From Paenibacillus macerans (GTDB lineage Bacteria > Bacillota > Bacilli > Paenibacillales > Paenibacillaceae): a stretch of 64,000 bases of DNA. Where the stretch lies: the NCBI RefSeq assembly GCF_900454495.1, contig NZ_UGSI01000002.1:806001-870000 (forward strand), given 5' to 3'. Below are positions 44,401-52,072 of the stretch, piece after piece. The translations under genes were made by a program, and so were the position numbers. The first letter of the stretch is position 1; each line of letters opens with the position of its first letter. The notes beneath the pieces were generated by a model. That model saw only the letters and a list, made by a program, of their open reading frames with translations. It made no database searches and was not told where the DNA came from.

Positions 44401-44851
44401 GCAAGTGACGCGGGCGGAATTTGCCTCGATGCTGGTTCGTCTGCTTGATCTCCAAGGCACGGGCGCGGACGCCGGGTTCGCGGACGTGGCTCCGGACAAG
44501 TGGTACGCGGACGAAGTCGCGTTAGCGGCACAGGCGGGAATCGTAACCGGTACGGGGGCGGCAAGTTTTGCGCCGGATGCGCCGATCACCCGTCAGGAGA
44601 TGGCTGTCATGATAGTTCGGGCGTATGAGTACGGTTCTGGCCAGCCAGCGCAGCCAGGTACCGAATCCGGCTTCACGGACATCGCTTCCGCCCCGCAATG
44701 GGCGAAAGCGGCGATAAACGTAGCCCGTTCCCTCGGGCTTGTTGAAGGGCGGACGGATGTTTCTTTTGGCCCTGAAGAATACGGAACGCGCGCTGAAAGC
44801 GCCAAGCTCATCTACAATCTGATGGAGACCATGGGAGACCATGGGGGCTAA
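38489..44851 (+). CDS. Giant SLH-anchored exoprotein with phosphodiester-glycosidase and metallophosphatase domains
   Basis: 2120 residues from ATG 38489 (AGGAG 13 bases upstream). A signal peptide ends AARAEE near residue 33. Residues about 80-390 are a phosphodiester glycosidase (NAGPA-like) domain (AAINADFYDM, LLLDGGGSATFV). Ig-like segments come next, then a carbohydrate-binding-type domain (about 575-740, VILEDFENGLDRY) and a cohesin-like domain (about 850-970). A purple-acid-phosphatase-type FN3 and metallophosphatase follow at about 1085-1440 (YFADSQ, HAGDMVEDG, VVGNHEV, NGHDHVYMR). There are two to three Big_2 domains, a Pro/Ser linker and three SLH repeats (about 1936-2115) binding pyruvylated cell-wall polymer. 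It probably trims wall or environmental phosphoglycans at the surface. Confidence 0.9.
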   Translation: MGIIEKSGRRTLIMLLIAAVLLSCFPMGAARAEEMKAAPFGQVLDERKMEIGPDAHYTWYDMKLPQGLEKVHFVEFDPRNPALELQPGKTEGKVYGMQGVTKMANDADRSGNRVIAAINADFYDMSTGVPLGLFMGDGEILTSPPDDWFAFGMKSDGTTIYGASPRLDRTLNINGNTVPIHHINRMRFNSEALILYTPSFYTSTMTNDLGDEVELEVLDGAVKSGETMRLRVAAIHKDQGNTPLAEGKVVLSASGSYRELLSGLKIDDEITASFAFEEAWGDVKMAVGGQHLLVKDGVPMSDPDRELYPRVAIGTKADGTVVMLEVDGRAPGFSEGVSFQDLALMLKDMGIVDALLLDGGGSATFVARLPGEPTRKILNRPSDGAERKTANGILLVNKAPESAASKLVVQPNLERVLIGSSFRFNTAAVDEYAHPAPFAGSPNWSVDASVGSIDESGLFTAGNTPGMADISVTAGGLAGSGQVEVVDELSELKFPDAVRTFTSGAQQTLSVTALRNGQVIQADNRMFEWRVEGPIGSIDENGTFTATTETEQSGRIIASYRGIEVSMDVHVGLPPVILEDFENGLDRYLPSAGDRYTLAGVSEETNEDFVRFGNKSAKLEYDFTGTIGTSGAYIKAKSADDYIEIPGYPEKISMWVYGDGKKHWLRAQMFDANGGNIPINFVEETVGVDFTGWRYLEAEVPQGRPLPLKLAMPVRYMETKNDNKDAGAIYIDQIRALYGPANDDLDAPLIKDVSPADGNTIDTNTPKIQAFGEDYGYDPAVHPGTTLIDPDKIRLYVDGELVQHTLYPPKGQIHYTPAIPLTDGVHAAKLKIRDLSGNQTEKEWTFTVDTGAPKIEYDGPASVYAGNSYTLGVRAVKAAGIHEGFIEFGFDPAKAEDLQVAASEKLTETQLRSAIEPESGTVRIDFNGLEASGLTDHEPLAQIRFKVKPAASDTHRIAFRSGAIKLKDQGDTSFRLYGLPVESEIRHHLRLAWDENGVIQGGATTIQVTDEAGAAVEDATVTADGTELGVTDASGKLETNDLTDGLKEYELQAVKGNFYSPVLKFKVSPLAGNPVPNNISVTMGADPSSSRAFTWHTHPDVKETVVEIAKKSEFIDFSQPNVFKVIGSDYLFNTWDIGTVRVHKAVADNLDPGTEYVYRVGDGAGNTSSQGTFRTAAASGDAFEFLYFADSQATNASGFKLWGDIAKKAAAEHPDSSFMVHAGDMVEDGYKENEWNMWFGAAQQTLLNSTIVSVVGNHEVTGPKKNDYFLAHFNHPQNGIDSLKGSNYSFDYLNAHFAVLNSEYDFEKQREWLREDLASTGKTWKIVIFHRGAYGSIYDSEHIRNAWTPVLDEFRVDLALNGHDHVYMRTHPMKGNKPVGEGEGTTYVVAGSTGPKFYQVVPREWQKITDGEEVQMYASIKIDGDELSFAAKTITDRIVDRFTLAKAAPQSVVLDRTEAKIQVGGSIKLNATVLPEHANNKSVTWSVYSSSGDNVVTVDADGLVTAHESGTAVVRASTVTQAVYADSVVEVVPPSPGAELAAIELRGRDKLYVGETDQTVTEAVYDDGSRRQVVEGVQYASSRPEVATIDAAGVIRALSEGTTVISAEFAGMSGQYTLIIEGQKPDVKLERLEMDLRRNMTEGETQTARLTGTYSDGTSVSLTDGVEFSSSHPAVAAVNTAGVVRAVREGQTVITATYENHTASVEVTVGRDRLTGGRGKSSNKSNNTPAPPTAPASPPTSETPGRFVVKPEQFSGQEAVNGQIELRFEGVLRELILPGNAGELLESNALFVQAGNMAVSIPSGVIRSLISLAKTEHPENSTIVLKAHALQAEEAKILLRNASVLSGAGIEAASDVMDFSLSLNSKEGDTVWLTRFNEPIEIFLPANPDADRNLTGIYGFAGDGSLEYLGGVWKDKFLTALLNQAGRYAVLEYTKSFTDLPDGHWAASEIMHLAAKHLVEGVSGDKFQPGRQVTRAEFASMLVRLLDLQGTGADAGFADVAPDKWYADEVALAAQAGIVTGTGAASFAPDAPITRQEMAVMIVRAYEYGSGQPAQPGTESGFTDIASAPQWAKAAINVARSLGLVEGRTDVSFGPEEYGTRAESAKLIYNLMETMGDHGG

Positions 44852-44871
44852 TTCCTAATCTGGATAAAAAC

Positions 44872-44919
44872 GCAGCCTGTGTTCGATACTCAAGCGAACA
44901 CAGGCTGCTTCTTTTTTTA
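44872..44919. terminator. Bidirectional terminator between SLH exoprotein and PIG-L genes
   Basis: GCAGCCTGTGTTCG (44872-44885) pairs perfectly with CGAACACAGGCTGC (44895-44908), followed by TTCTTTTTTT. It sits where two convergent genes end. Confidence 0.92.
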
Positions 44920-45609
44920 ACTCAAACCATCATAGATGGAATGCTCCTGTTTCAGCGGAAACCGGACTCCCCGCTCCCAGGCCAATTCGAATGACTCAAA
45001 CCCGAGGTGCGGTGGAACGTCGGGTCCCAATTTGCCGAATACCCGCTCGACGCTCAGGATTTGCGATTCATGAGCTTCCAACGCCCGGCGTTTGGCGTCC
45101 CAGCGGCCGGCGGCTTCTACGCGCAGTACACTCGACTTTTTCGAATCAAATGATCCGAATTGGTTATAGTACAACTTTTGTACCGTGGGCGCCTGGCCGC
45201 TAAATACTACATCATTAACGGCATGATGGATCACGATATGATCCTGATGCCCGGAAATGCCGTCCTCCGGAAACGTGACGACGATTTCGGCTTGATGGCG
45301 CCGCAAAAAATCGGCGATCTTCTCCCGCAGCAGGGCCGGATCCGTATCCTTCAGCTTGCCGTCCCCCATTCCTAGCTGCTCCACCGTGGAGATGCCTAAA
45401 ATGTTCGCGGCTTTCTCCAGTTCCAAATCTCTTTTGGCGGCCAGTTCCTCCCGGGTCATGGCCCCTAATCTCCCGGTCTTCCCCGCATCTCCCCGGGTTG
45501 CCGTTAGCAGCACCGCATTGCCCCCTTCATCGGCGATTTGCCGGATCAGATACGAACAGCCGAACGTCTCATCATCGGGATGAGCGTAAACAAAAGCTAC
45601 GGTTGTCAT
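44917..45609 (-). CDS. PIG-L family deacetylase (possibly bacillithiol-type)
   Basis: 230 residues on the reverse strand. The zinc motif AHPDDE is at residues 10-15 and HQDH near residue 122. It is a LmbE/PIG-L hydrolase removing N-acetyl groups from GlcNAc-type substrates. BshB enzymes of bacillithiol synthesis belong to this family and similar length, but no bshA or bshC is near, so the substrate stays open. GGAGG precedes the ATG. Confidence 0.85.
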   Translation of the reverse strand: MTTVAFVYAHPDDETFGCSYLIRQIADEGGNAVLLTATRGDAGKTGRLGAMTREELAAKRDLELEKAANILGISTVEQLGMGDGKLKDTDPALLREKIADFLRRHQAEIVVTFPEDGISGHQDHIVIHHAVNDVVFSGQAPTVQKLYYNQFGSFDSKKSSVLRVEAAGRWDAKRRALEAHESQILSVERVFGKLGPDVPPHLGFESFELAWERGVRFPLKQEHSIYDGLS

Positions 45610-45732
45610 GATGAACCTCCTCCTTACTCCACTCCTGCTGTTTATGATTTACTACCTACTATACTTTAATATGGTCAAATCGTTAAGTCCGGCCGTTTCC
45701 TAACATTGCCGTGTAAATTTTTTGGAATGGGA

Positions 45733-45761
45733 TTGTATTTATATAAGTTCGCTCGTATAAT
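45733..45761 (+). promoter_or_regulatory. Probable promoter of the arginine operon
   Basis: TTGTAT (45733-45738), a 17-base spacer and TATAAT (45756-45761). The AT-rich ATAATACATATTTAATAC just downstream resembles an ArgR/AhrC-type operator, but the match was judged by eye only. Confidence 0.65.
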
Positions 45762-45843
45762 AATACATATTTAATACGGTTTTATACATTCCGGGTTGTT
45801 GGTTTGATAGGAACAGGCGGGAGAAGAAAGCGAGGGCAAGCAG

Positions 45844-46896
45844 GTGAACGGGGAAAAAGTAAAAGTCGCGATTGTCGGTTCTACGGGGTACGGAGGCGCG
45901 GAGCTGATTCGTTTTTTATGGGGGCATCCGGCGGTAGAGATTGTTTCGGTCATTTCGGCATCCAGCGCCGGAGCGCCGATCTCGGAAGGGTTTCCGCATT
46001 TGTCGGATATTATCGTCCAGCCTTTGGACGCGGTGGAGCCGGAGGAAATCGCCGCCAAAGCGGAGGTCGTATTCACCGCAACGCCGTCCGGCGTCAGCGG
46101 CAAGCTGGTGCCTGAACTGCTGAAGGCCGGGCTGAAGGTGATCGATCTTTCCGGCGATTTTCGGCTTAAAGACGGAGACGTGTATGAAACGTGGTATAAA
46201 CATGAGGCGCCGGACAGCAAGCTGCTGGAGCAGGCGGTTTACGGACTTAGCGAAGTATACGGCGATGAGGTGCCCGGCGCGGGGCTAATCTCCAACCCCG
46301 GCTGCTACCCGACGGCGACCCTGCTGGGTCTGATCCCGGCGCTCAGCGCGGGTTGGATCGATCCGGGCAGCATTATCATCGACGCCAAATCAGGCGTGTC
46401 CGGTTCGGGCAGAGGCACAAGCCTGACGACGCACTATGCGGAGATCAACGAAAATTTAAAAGCCTATAAAGTGAATAAACACCAGCATATTCCCGAAATC
46501 GAGCAAATTTTATCCCAGGTCGCCGGCGAGCCGGTGACAGTGACGTTTACGACACATCTGGCGCCGATGACGAGGGGAATTATGAGCACAATATACGCCG
46601 GGCTCAAGGGCGCATATACCGAGGACGATTTGATTCAGCTGTACCGGCAGTTTTACAAGGGGCGTTCTTTTGTCCGCATTCGCGAAAACGGCATCTGGCC
46701 GGCGACGAAAGAAGTGTTCGGCTCCAACTATTGCGACATCGGGTTTGCGGCGGATCGGCGGACCGGAAGGCTGACGATCATTTCCGTGATCGACAACATG
46801 GTCAAAGGGGCCGCGGGCCAGGCGATTCAAAACTTGAACCTGATGATGTGCTGGGACGAAACGGCCGGACTGAACTACGTTCCAGTTTATCCGTAA
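45844..46896 (+). CDS. argC: N-acetyl-gamma-glutamyl-phosphate reductase
   Basis: 350 residues from GTG 45844. NADP-binding GSTGYGGAEL at residues 11-20 and the active-site Cys in SNPGCYPTA are clear. It reduces N-acetylglutamyl phosphate in the third step of arginine synthesis. It is first in the argCJBDFGH series, with a promoter about 85 bases upstream. The HLAPMTRGI segment near the C-terminus is also typical. Confidence 0.96.
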   Translation: MNGEKVKVAIVGSTGYGGAELIRFLWGHPAVEIVSVISASSAGAPISEGFPHLSDIIVQPLDAVEPEEIAAKAEVVFTATPSGVSGKLVPELLKAGLKVIDLSGDFRLKDGDVYETWYKHEAPDSKLLEQAVYGLSEVYGDEVPGAGLISNPGCYPTATLLGLIPALSAGWIDPGSIIIDAKSGVSGSGRGTSLTTHYAEINENLKAYKVNKHQHIPEIEQILSQVAGEPVTVTFTTHLAPMTRGIMSTIYAGLKGAYTEDDLIQLYRQFYKGRSFVRIRENGIWPATKEVFGSNYCDIGFAADRRTGRLTIISVIDNMVKGAAGQAIQNLNLMMCWDETAGLNYVPVYP

Positions 46897-46995
46897 ATTA
46901 AGTTTACGGTTGGCGGGGCTTTTGGCCTCCTCGAAAATAAACAGCGCGTTTAAGCGAAAGTATCGAAATCGGCTGAAGATGGAAAGGAGAACGTC

Positions 46996-48231
46996 ATGGG
47001 AGTAGTTAGTTTATTTCGCGTTGCGCCGGAGGGAGGCATTACCGCTCCAAAAGGCTTCCGGGCCGGCGGACTGCATTGCGGCTTGAAAAAAACGCCGCGC
47101 AACGATCTCGGCGCAATCGTATGCGAGGTGCCGGCGGCGGCGGCGGCCGTGTACACGACAAACGTGTTCCAGGCCGCCCCGTTGAAGGTGACGCGGGAGA
47201 GCATCGCGTCGGGAGGGCGGCTGCTGCGGGCCGTCGTCGTCAACAGCGGCAACGCCAACGCTTGCACCGGCGCGCAGGGCGAAGCCGACGCGTACGCGAT
47301 GCGCGCGGCGGCGGCCGCGGCGTTTGGGCTCGGCGAGCACGAAGTCGCCGTAGCCTCGACCGGGGTCATCGGCGAACTGCTGCCGATGGACCGCGTTTCC
47401 GCCGGCATCGCCGGTTTGCCGGCGGCATTGGCGGCGAGCGGCGAGGGCGCCGAGCAGTTTTGCCAGGCGATTTTGACCACCGACCTCGTGAAAAAAGAGG
47501 TGTGCGTCAAGCTGGACGTTGACGGGTGCGAGGTGACGATCGCCGGGGCGGCCAAAGGCTCGGGCATGATTCATCCGAACATGGCGACGATGCTCGCTTT
47601 CGTGACGACCGACGCCGCGATCGAGCCGCAGGCCTTGCAAAGCTTGCTGGGTGAGACGACCGACCTGACATTTAATATGATCACGGTCGACGGAGATACC
47701 AGCACAAACGACATGCTGCTGGCGATGGCCAGCGGCCTGGCCGGCGGCGGCGAGCTTGCGCCGGGTCACGCCGACTGGGACGCCTTCGCCGCCGCGTTCC
47801 GGCACGTGTGCGAGACGCTCGCCAAGGCGATCGCCCGCGACGGCGAGGGCGCCACGCGCCTGGTCGAGGTGACGGTCACGGGGGCTGTCACCGATGGGTC
47901 TGCCCGCGCCATCGCCAAAACGATCGTTGGCTCGAGCCTGGTCAAATCGGCGGTGTTTGGCGCCGACGCCAACTGGGGGCGGATCATCGCGGCGGCGGGC
48001 CGGGCAGGCGAGCCGATCAACCCCGAGACCGTCGACATCAGGCTCGGCCACATTCTCGTGCTGTCGGGCTCGCGGCCGATTCCTTTCGACGAGGATGAGG
48101 CGCTCGCCTATCTCAAGGGCGACACCGTGAACATCTTCGTGGACCTGCATAACGGCAAGGGCGAAGCGACCGCCTGGGGCTGCGATTTAACCTACGATTA
48201 CGTGCGGATTAACGCCGCTTACCGGACTTAG
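46996..48231 (+). CDS. argJ: Bifunctional ornithine acetyltransferase/N-acetylglutamate synthase
   Basis: 411 residues. ArgJ is made as a precursor that cleaves itself at Ala-Thr; the site is in HPNMATMLAF, with Thr as nucleophile. GSGMIHPN and NSGNANACTG are further signatures. It recycles the acetyl group between acetylornithine and glutamate. The ATG follows AAAGGAG. The gene is very GC-rich, which explains long open frames in other phases. Confidence 0.96.
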   Translation: MGVVSLFRVAPEGGITAPKGFRAGGLHCGLKKTPRNDLGAIVCEVPAAAAAVYTTNVFQAAPLKVTRESIASGGRLLRAVVVNSGNANACTGAQGEADAYAMRAAAAAAFGLGEHEVAVASTGVIGELLPMDRVSAGIAGLPAALAASGEGAEQFCQAILTTDLVKKEVCVKLDVDGCEVTIAGAAKGSGMIHPNMATMLAFVTTDAAIEPQALQSLLGETTDLTFNMITVDGDTSTNDMLLAMASGLAGGGELAPGHADWDAFAAAFRHVCETLAKAIARDGEGATRLVEVTVTGAVTDGSARAIAKTIVGSSLVKSAVFGADANWGRIIAAAGRAGEPINPETVDIRLGHILVLSGSRPIPFDEDEALAYLKGDTVNIFVDLHNGKGEATAWGCDLTYDYVRINAAYRT

Positions 48232-48265
48232 TCCAGGGGCGGACCGATAGTTTAAGATGAACTTT

Positions 48266-48307
48266 ATTGCTATTGCTATTGCTATTGCTATTGCGCTTGC
48301 GCTTCAC
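48266..48307 (+). repeat. Hexanucleotide microsatellite (ATTGCT)n
   Basis: Four ATTGCT units from 48266 followed by variant units, in the gap between argJ and argB. This kind of tract can vary by slippage and would change the argJ-argB spacing. Confidence 0.85.
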
Positions 48308-48348
48308 CTAATTTTGAAATCTATCGGACGGAAAGGAGCATTTGAACG

Positions 48349-49188
48349 ATGACAACGGCAGTAAACAGCGCTCCGGATGCGGCGGGTAAGCTTTCCGGAG
48401 GGCGGATGTTTGTCATGAAATGCGGAGGCAGCACGCTTGCGGAGCTGCCGGATTCTTTTTTCGGCGATCTCGTCAAGCTGCAGGAGAGCGGAGTCCAGCC
48501 GGTTATCGTGCATGGAGGCGGGCCGGCGATCTCGGAAAATCTCGGCAAGCTCGGGATCGAAAGCAAGTTCGTGAACGGGCTGCGCTATACCTCGGAAGAG
48601 GTGCTTGACGTGGTGGAGATGGTGCTGTCCGGCAGCATCAACAAGATGATCGTGCGCCGCATCGCCAAGTCCGGCGGCAAGGCGCTTGGCCTGTCCGGCG
48701 TGGACGGCGGCCTGCTGCAGGCGAAGCCGGTGGCGGCTAGCCATGAAGTTGGCTTGGTCGGCGAAGTGACCGGGGTCAACGCCGATTTGGTGGCCGGCGT
48801 GCTGAACCTCGGCTATATGCCGGTCATCGCTCCGGTCGGCGCCGGACCGGACGGCCAGCGCTACAACATCAACGCCGATACCGCGGCCGGCGCGGTAGCG
48901 TCCGAATTGGGCGTGTCGAGGATGATCGTCGTCACGGACGTCCCCGGCATCATGAAGACCGTGAATGGGGAAAAGCGCGTGCTGGAGACGATTACCGTAC
49001 AGCAGATCGAGGACATGATTTTGGCCGGGGAAATTTACGGCGGCATGATTCCGAAGGTTCGCGCAGCGGTAGACTGCATCAGCGGCAAAGTCAAGGAAGT
49101 CGTCATCGTCAACGGCGCCGAACCCGGCGTGCTGGGGAAAGTACTGTCCGGCGAAAAGATCGGTACCAAAATCGTCCGGATGCAGTAG
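48349..49188 (+). CDS. argB: Acetylglutamate kinase
   Basis: 279 residues. The amino-acid-kinase fold is shown by MKCGGST (near residue 24), VIVHGGGPAIS and NADTAAGAVASELG; the GGMIPK motif comes later. It phosphorylates N-acetylglutamate with ATP. The first ~20 residues are a short non-conserved leader and MFVMKCGG would be the usual beginning; GGAAAGGAG upstream of 48349 supports the chosen ATG. Confidence 0.96.
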   Translation: MTTAVNSAPDAAGKLSGGRMFVMKCGGSTLAELPDSFFGDLVKLQESGVQPVIVHGGGPAISENLGKLGIESKFVNGLRYTSEEVLDVVEMVLSGSINKMIVRRIAKSGGKALGLSGVDGGLLQAKPVAASHEVGLVGEVTGVNADLVAGVLNLGYMPVIAPVGAGPDGQRYNINADTAAGAVASELGVSRMIVVTDVPGIMKTVNGEKRVLETITVQQIEDMILAGEIYGGMIPKVRAAVDCISGKVKEVVIVNGAEPGVLGKVLSGEKIGTKIVRMQ

Positions 49189-49290
49189 CCCCGTTGTTCC
49201 CGTTTGCGCTATAGTGCGTTATAGTTAGGTTAATAGAGTGACGGTAGATATATGTTAGACTAATAGATGCTGGATTGCGGAGACTAGCCT

Positions 49291-49350
49291 GTAGAACAAC
49301 CAGTAGAGCAACAAGTAGAACAACAAGTAGAACAACCAGTAGAACAATCC
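49291..49350 (+). repeat. 12-bp tandem repeat, five units
   Basis: GTAGAACAACCA and close variants (GTAGAGCAACAA, GTAGAACAACAA, GTAGAACAATCC) run head to tail without gaps. Confidence 0.9.
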
Positions 49351-49367
49351 GGATACGTGGTCTCATC

Positions 49368-49570
49368 AAAATAGCGGAGTTTTATGCTCTTATTTTTTGG
49401 AATTGAACATGTTCATCCCGAATAGCGGCATTTTTGGTCCTTATTTTCCAGGGGCGGTCCCGAAAAAGTGGCAATTCCCTGCGGTTCGTGAAAATAACGA
49501 CATAAATTGCCTCTATTTCACTCAAAGTGGGGGATTGGCCGAAATAACGACATTTTTTGCCTTTATGTTA
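49368..49570 (+). repeat. Dispersed dyad repeat array A, four units
   Basis: Units begin at about 49369, 49420, 49492 and 49542. Each starts AATAGCGG or AAATAACGAC and ends near TTATTTT or CTATTT, with partial complementarity of the ends. The same unit recurs at 60405-60560 and 61700-61910. Confidence 0.75.
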
Positions 49571-49640
49571 CGTGTGTTGGTCGTGAAAAGAGCTGCACAG
49601 CGAGTCGATTTCTTAATCATAGACAGGAGTGATAAAACTT

Positions 49641-51011
49641 ATGGCACAAAGCGACGTAAAAGAAACGGGGAAACCTGCGGAAACTGCCGCCAATGGAGCG
49701 GGGAGCGCCTCTTCAACCGGAAGTCCAGGTGCGAGCACCAGCCCTAGTCCAAGCTTCAGCCTTGGAGCAAATTCCAGCCTCAGTGCAAGTTCCAACCCTA
49801 ATGGAAGCTCAAGCCCTGGCGCCAACTCGGGCTCCAGCGCGCTTTTTCCAAGCTATGCCCGGTATCCGATTCATCTGGTAAAAGGCCAGGGGAGCTGGCT
49901 GTGGGATGACAAAGGCAACCGCTATTTGGACTTTATGAGCGGTCTGGCCGTAGCCAATCTGGGACATGCGCCGGAAAAAGTGAAGGCCAAGGTGAAAGCC
50001 CAGCTCGACGAACTGTGGCATGTATGCAACCTGTTCCACATTCCGCAGCAGGAGACGGCGGCCCGGATGCTGACCGAGGTCAGCTGCGCTGATGTGGTGT
50101 TTTTCTGCAACAGCGGCGCGGAGGCGAACGAAGCGGCGATCAAGCTGGCGCGCAGGTACCACCAGAAGGTGAAGGGAACGGAACGTTATGAGATTATTAC
50201 GTTCGAGCAATCGTTCCACGGCCGGACGCTGGCCACGCTGACGGCCACCGGCCAGCAAAAGGTAAAGGACGGCTTCCTGCCGCTGCCGGCCGGCTTCAAA
50301 ACCGTGCCGCTGTATGACATGGACGCGCTGAAAGCCGCCATCGGCCCGCACACCGCCGCGGTGATGCTGGAGATGGTTCAGGCCGAAGGCGGTGTGTATC
50401 CGGTTGATCACGGCTTTGTCCAGGAGCTTGCGGCGCTGTGCCGGGAGCAGGGGGTGCTGCTGATCATCGACGAGGTGCAAACGGGTATGGGCCGGACCGG
50501 CAAGTGGTTCGCCTACCAGCACTACGGCATTGAGCCGGACATTTTCACTTCGGCGAAAGGTATCGCCAGCGGCCTCCCGGCCGGCGCAATGCTGGCGAAG
50601 GAGTATTTGCGCGAGGCGTTTACGCCGGGAACGCATGCCTCCACCTTCGGCGGCAACCCGGTCATAGCGGCGGCGATCATCGCTACGCTTGAAACGATGA
50701 AGGAAGAGCGGATTCCCGAGCACGCGGACGAGATGGGACGCTACCTGATCAGCCGCCTGGAGAAAACGTTCCAGGCCGTGCCGTTCGTCAAGGAGGTTCG
50801 CGGCAAAGGCCTGTTGATCGGCATCGAATGCGCCGGACCGGTCGCGGATATCGTGACGCTTGGCCAGGAGAAAGGCCTGCTGTTCGTCACGGCGGGACCC
50901 AACGTCATCCGTCTGCTGCCGAACCTGAAGGTAACGAAGGATGACATCGATCAGGCCGTAGCCATGCTGGCCGACGTGATCGCAGCCTATACCGCCAAGG
51001 AGGGGAAATAA
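49641..51011 (+). CDS. argD: Acetylornithine aminotransferase with low-complexity N-terminal tail
   Basis: 456 residues from ATG 49641 (CAGGAG 10 bases upstream). The normal ArgD begins at SALFPSYARYPIHLVKG near residue 70. Before it lie about 65 residues made mostly of Ser, Gly, Asn, Ala and Pro, encoded by imperfect short DNA repeats. The catalytic core has NSGAEANEAAIKLAR and the PLP lysine in FTSAKGIASGLPAGAM. It converts acetylglutamate semialdehyde to acetylornithine. Typical ArgD has about 390-400 residues. Confidence 0.93.
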   Translation: MAQSDVKETGKPAETAANGAGSASSTGSPGASTSPSPSFSLGANSSLSASSNPNGSSSPGANSGSSALFPSYARYPIHLVKGQGSWLWDDKGNRYLDFMSGLAVANLGHAPEKVKAKVKAQLDELWHVCNLFHIPQQETAARMLTEVSCADVVFFCNSGAEANEAAIKLARRYHQKVKGTERYEIITFEQSFHGRTLATLTATGQQKVKDGFLPLPAGFKTVPLYDMDALKAAIGPHTAAVMLEMVQAEGGVYPVDHGFVQELAALCREQGVLLIIDEVQTGMGRTGKWFAYQHYGIEPDIFTSAKGIASGLPAGAMLAKEYLREAFTPGTHASTFGGNPVIAAAIIATLETMKEERIPEHADEMGRYLISRLEKTFQAVPFVKEVRGKGLLIGIECAGPVADIVTLGQEKGLLFVTAGPNVIRLLPNLKVTKDDIDQAVAMLADVIAAYTAKEGK

Positions 51012-51014
51012 CCG

Positions 51015-51977
51015 ATGACTTTGCTGGAGCAGGGGAAACACAGCAGTATTAGCCTTAGCGGACGTGATTTTATCGAATTGACCGATTATACTATGGAGGA
51101 AATCCACTACCTGATCGACCTGGCCGTTGAGCTCAAGCGCAAACAGAAGAACGGCGAGGTCTATCAGCCGCTCAAAGGCAAAACCGTGGGGCTGATTTTC
51201 GAAAAATCGTCGACGCGGACGCGGGTGTCTTTTGAAGTGGGCATTTATCAATTGGGCGGGCATGCGTTGTTTTTGAGCAAAAACGACATCCAACTCGGGC
51301 GCGGCGAGACGATCTCCGATACGGCCGGGGTGATGTCCCGCTATTTGGACGGCATCATGATTCGTACGTTTGGCCACGACAGAGTGGTCGAGTTGGCCCG
51401 CCACGCCGCCGTGCCGGTGATTAACGGCCTCAGTGATGCGGCTCATCCGTGCCAGGTGCTGGCCGACTACCAGACGCTTTACGAGCACAAAGGGAAGCTC
51501 CAAGGGCTCAAGCTGGCCTACATCGGCGACGGCAACAACATGGCCCATTCGCTGATGATCGGCGGGGCGAAGCTTGGGGTGCACGTGTCGGTGGCAAGCC
51601 CTGAGGGCTACGAGCCGGACCCGCAAATCGTGGCGGACGCGAAGGAAATCGCCAAAGCGACGGGGGCGCGGATTGAAGTGGTCCGCGAGCCGAAAGAGGC
51701 TGTGCGGGACGCCGACGCCATTTATACGGACGTGTGGGCCAGCATGGGCTTTGAAGAGGAGCAGAAAATCCGGGAGATCGCTTTTAAGGATTATCAGGTC
51801 AACGAAGAGCTGGCGAAATACGCCAAACCGGACTACGTCTTTCTGCACTGTTTGCCGGCGCATCGCGGCGAAGAGGTCAGCGAAGGCGTCATCGACGGCC
51901 CGCATTCGATTATTTTTGACGAGGCCGAGAACCGGCTGCATGCCCAAAAAGCGCTGCTGGCGGCTTTGCTCGGATAA
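51015..51977 (+). CDS. argF: Ornithine carbamoyltransferase
   Basis: 320 residues, three bases after argD. Carbamoyl-phosphate motif STRTRVSF, HPCQVLAD and the ornithine-site FLHCLPAHRGEEV are intact. It forms citrulline. No carAB genes for carbamoyl phosphate are present, so they lie elsewhere. Confidence 0.96.
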   Translation: MTLLEQGKHSSISLSGRDFIELTDYTMEEIHYLIDLAVELKRKQKNGEVYQPLKGKTVGLIFEKSSTRTRVSFEVGIYQLGGHALFLSKNDIQLGRGETISDTAGVMSRYLDGIMIRTFGHDRVVELARHAAVPVINGLSDAAHPCQVLADYQTLYEHKGKLQGLKLAYIGDGNNMAHSLMIGGAKLGVHVSVASPEGYEPDPQIVADAKEIAKATGARIEVVREPKEAVRDADAIYTDVWASMGFEEEQKIREIAFKDYQVNEELAKYAKPDYVFLHCLPAHRGEEVSEGVIDGPHSIIFDEAENRLHAQKALLAALLG

Positions 51978-52072
51978 TTTGGGGGATGCCCGGGGTAGAC
52001 ACGGCCAGCGTCGAATATCTGAGCCGGAGCCCGGGCTTCGCTTTGACAATCAACGAGGAGGATATCAGGATC

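Larger units (their letters stand above)
49189..49640. other. 452-base gap between argB and argD, repeat-rich
   Basis: No gene is supported. It holds a five-unit 12-base tandem repeat (49291-49350) and four copies of a dispersed AAATARCG...CTATTT dyad (49368-49570). CAGGAG at 49625-49630 is the argD ribosome binding site. Confidence 0.75.

Noticed and set aside
47011..48150. 379-codon reverse frame over argJ
   Set aside because: Antisense shadow of argJ.
49809..52049. 746-codon reverse frame across argD-argF-argG
   Set aside because: It crosses three clear arginine genes on the other strand and is rich in Arg/His/Gln as antisense GC-rich frames are.
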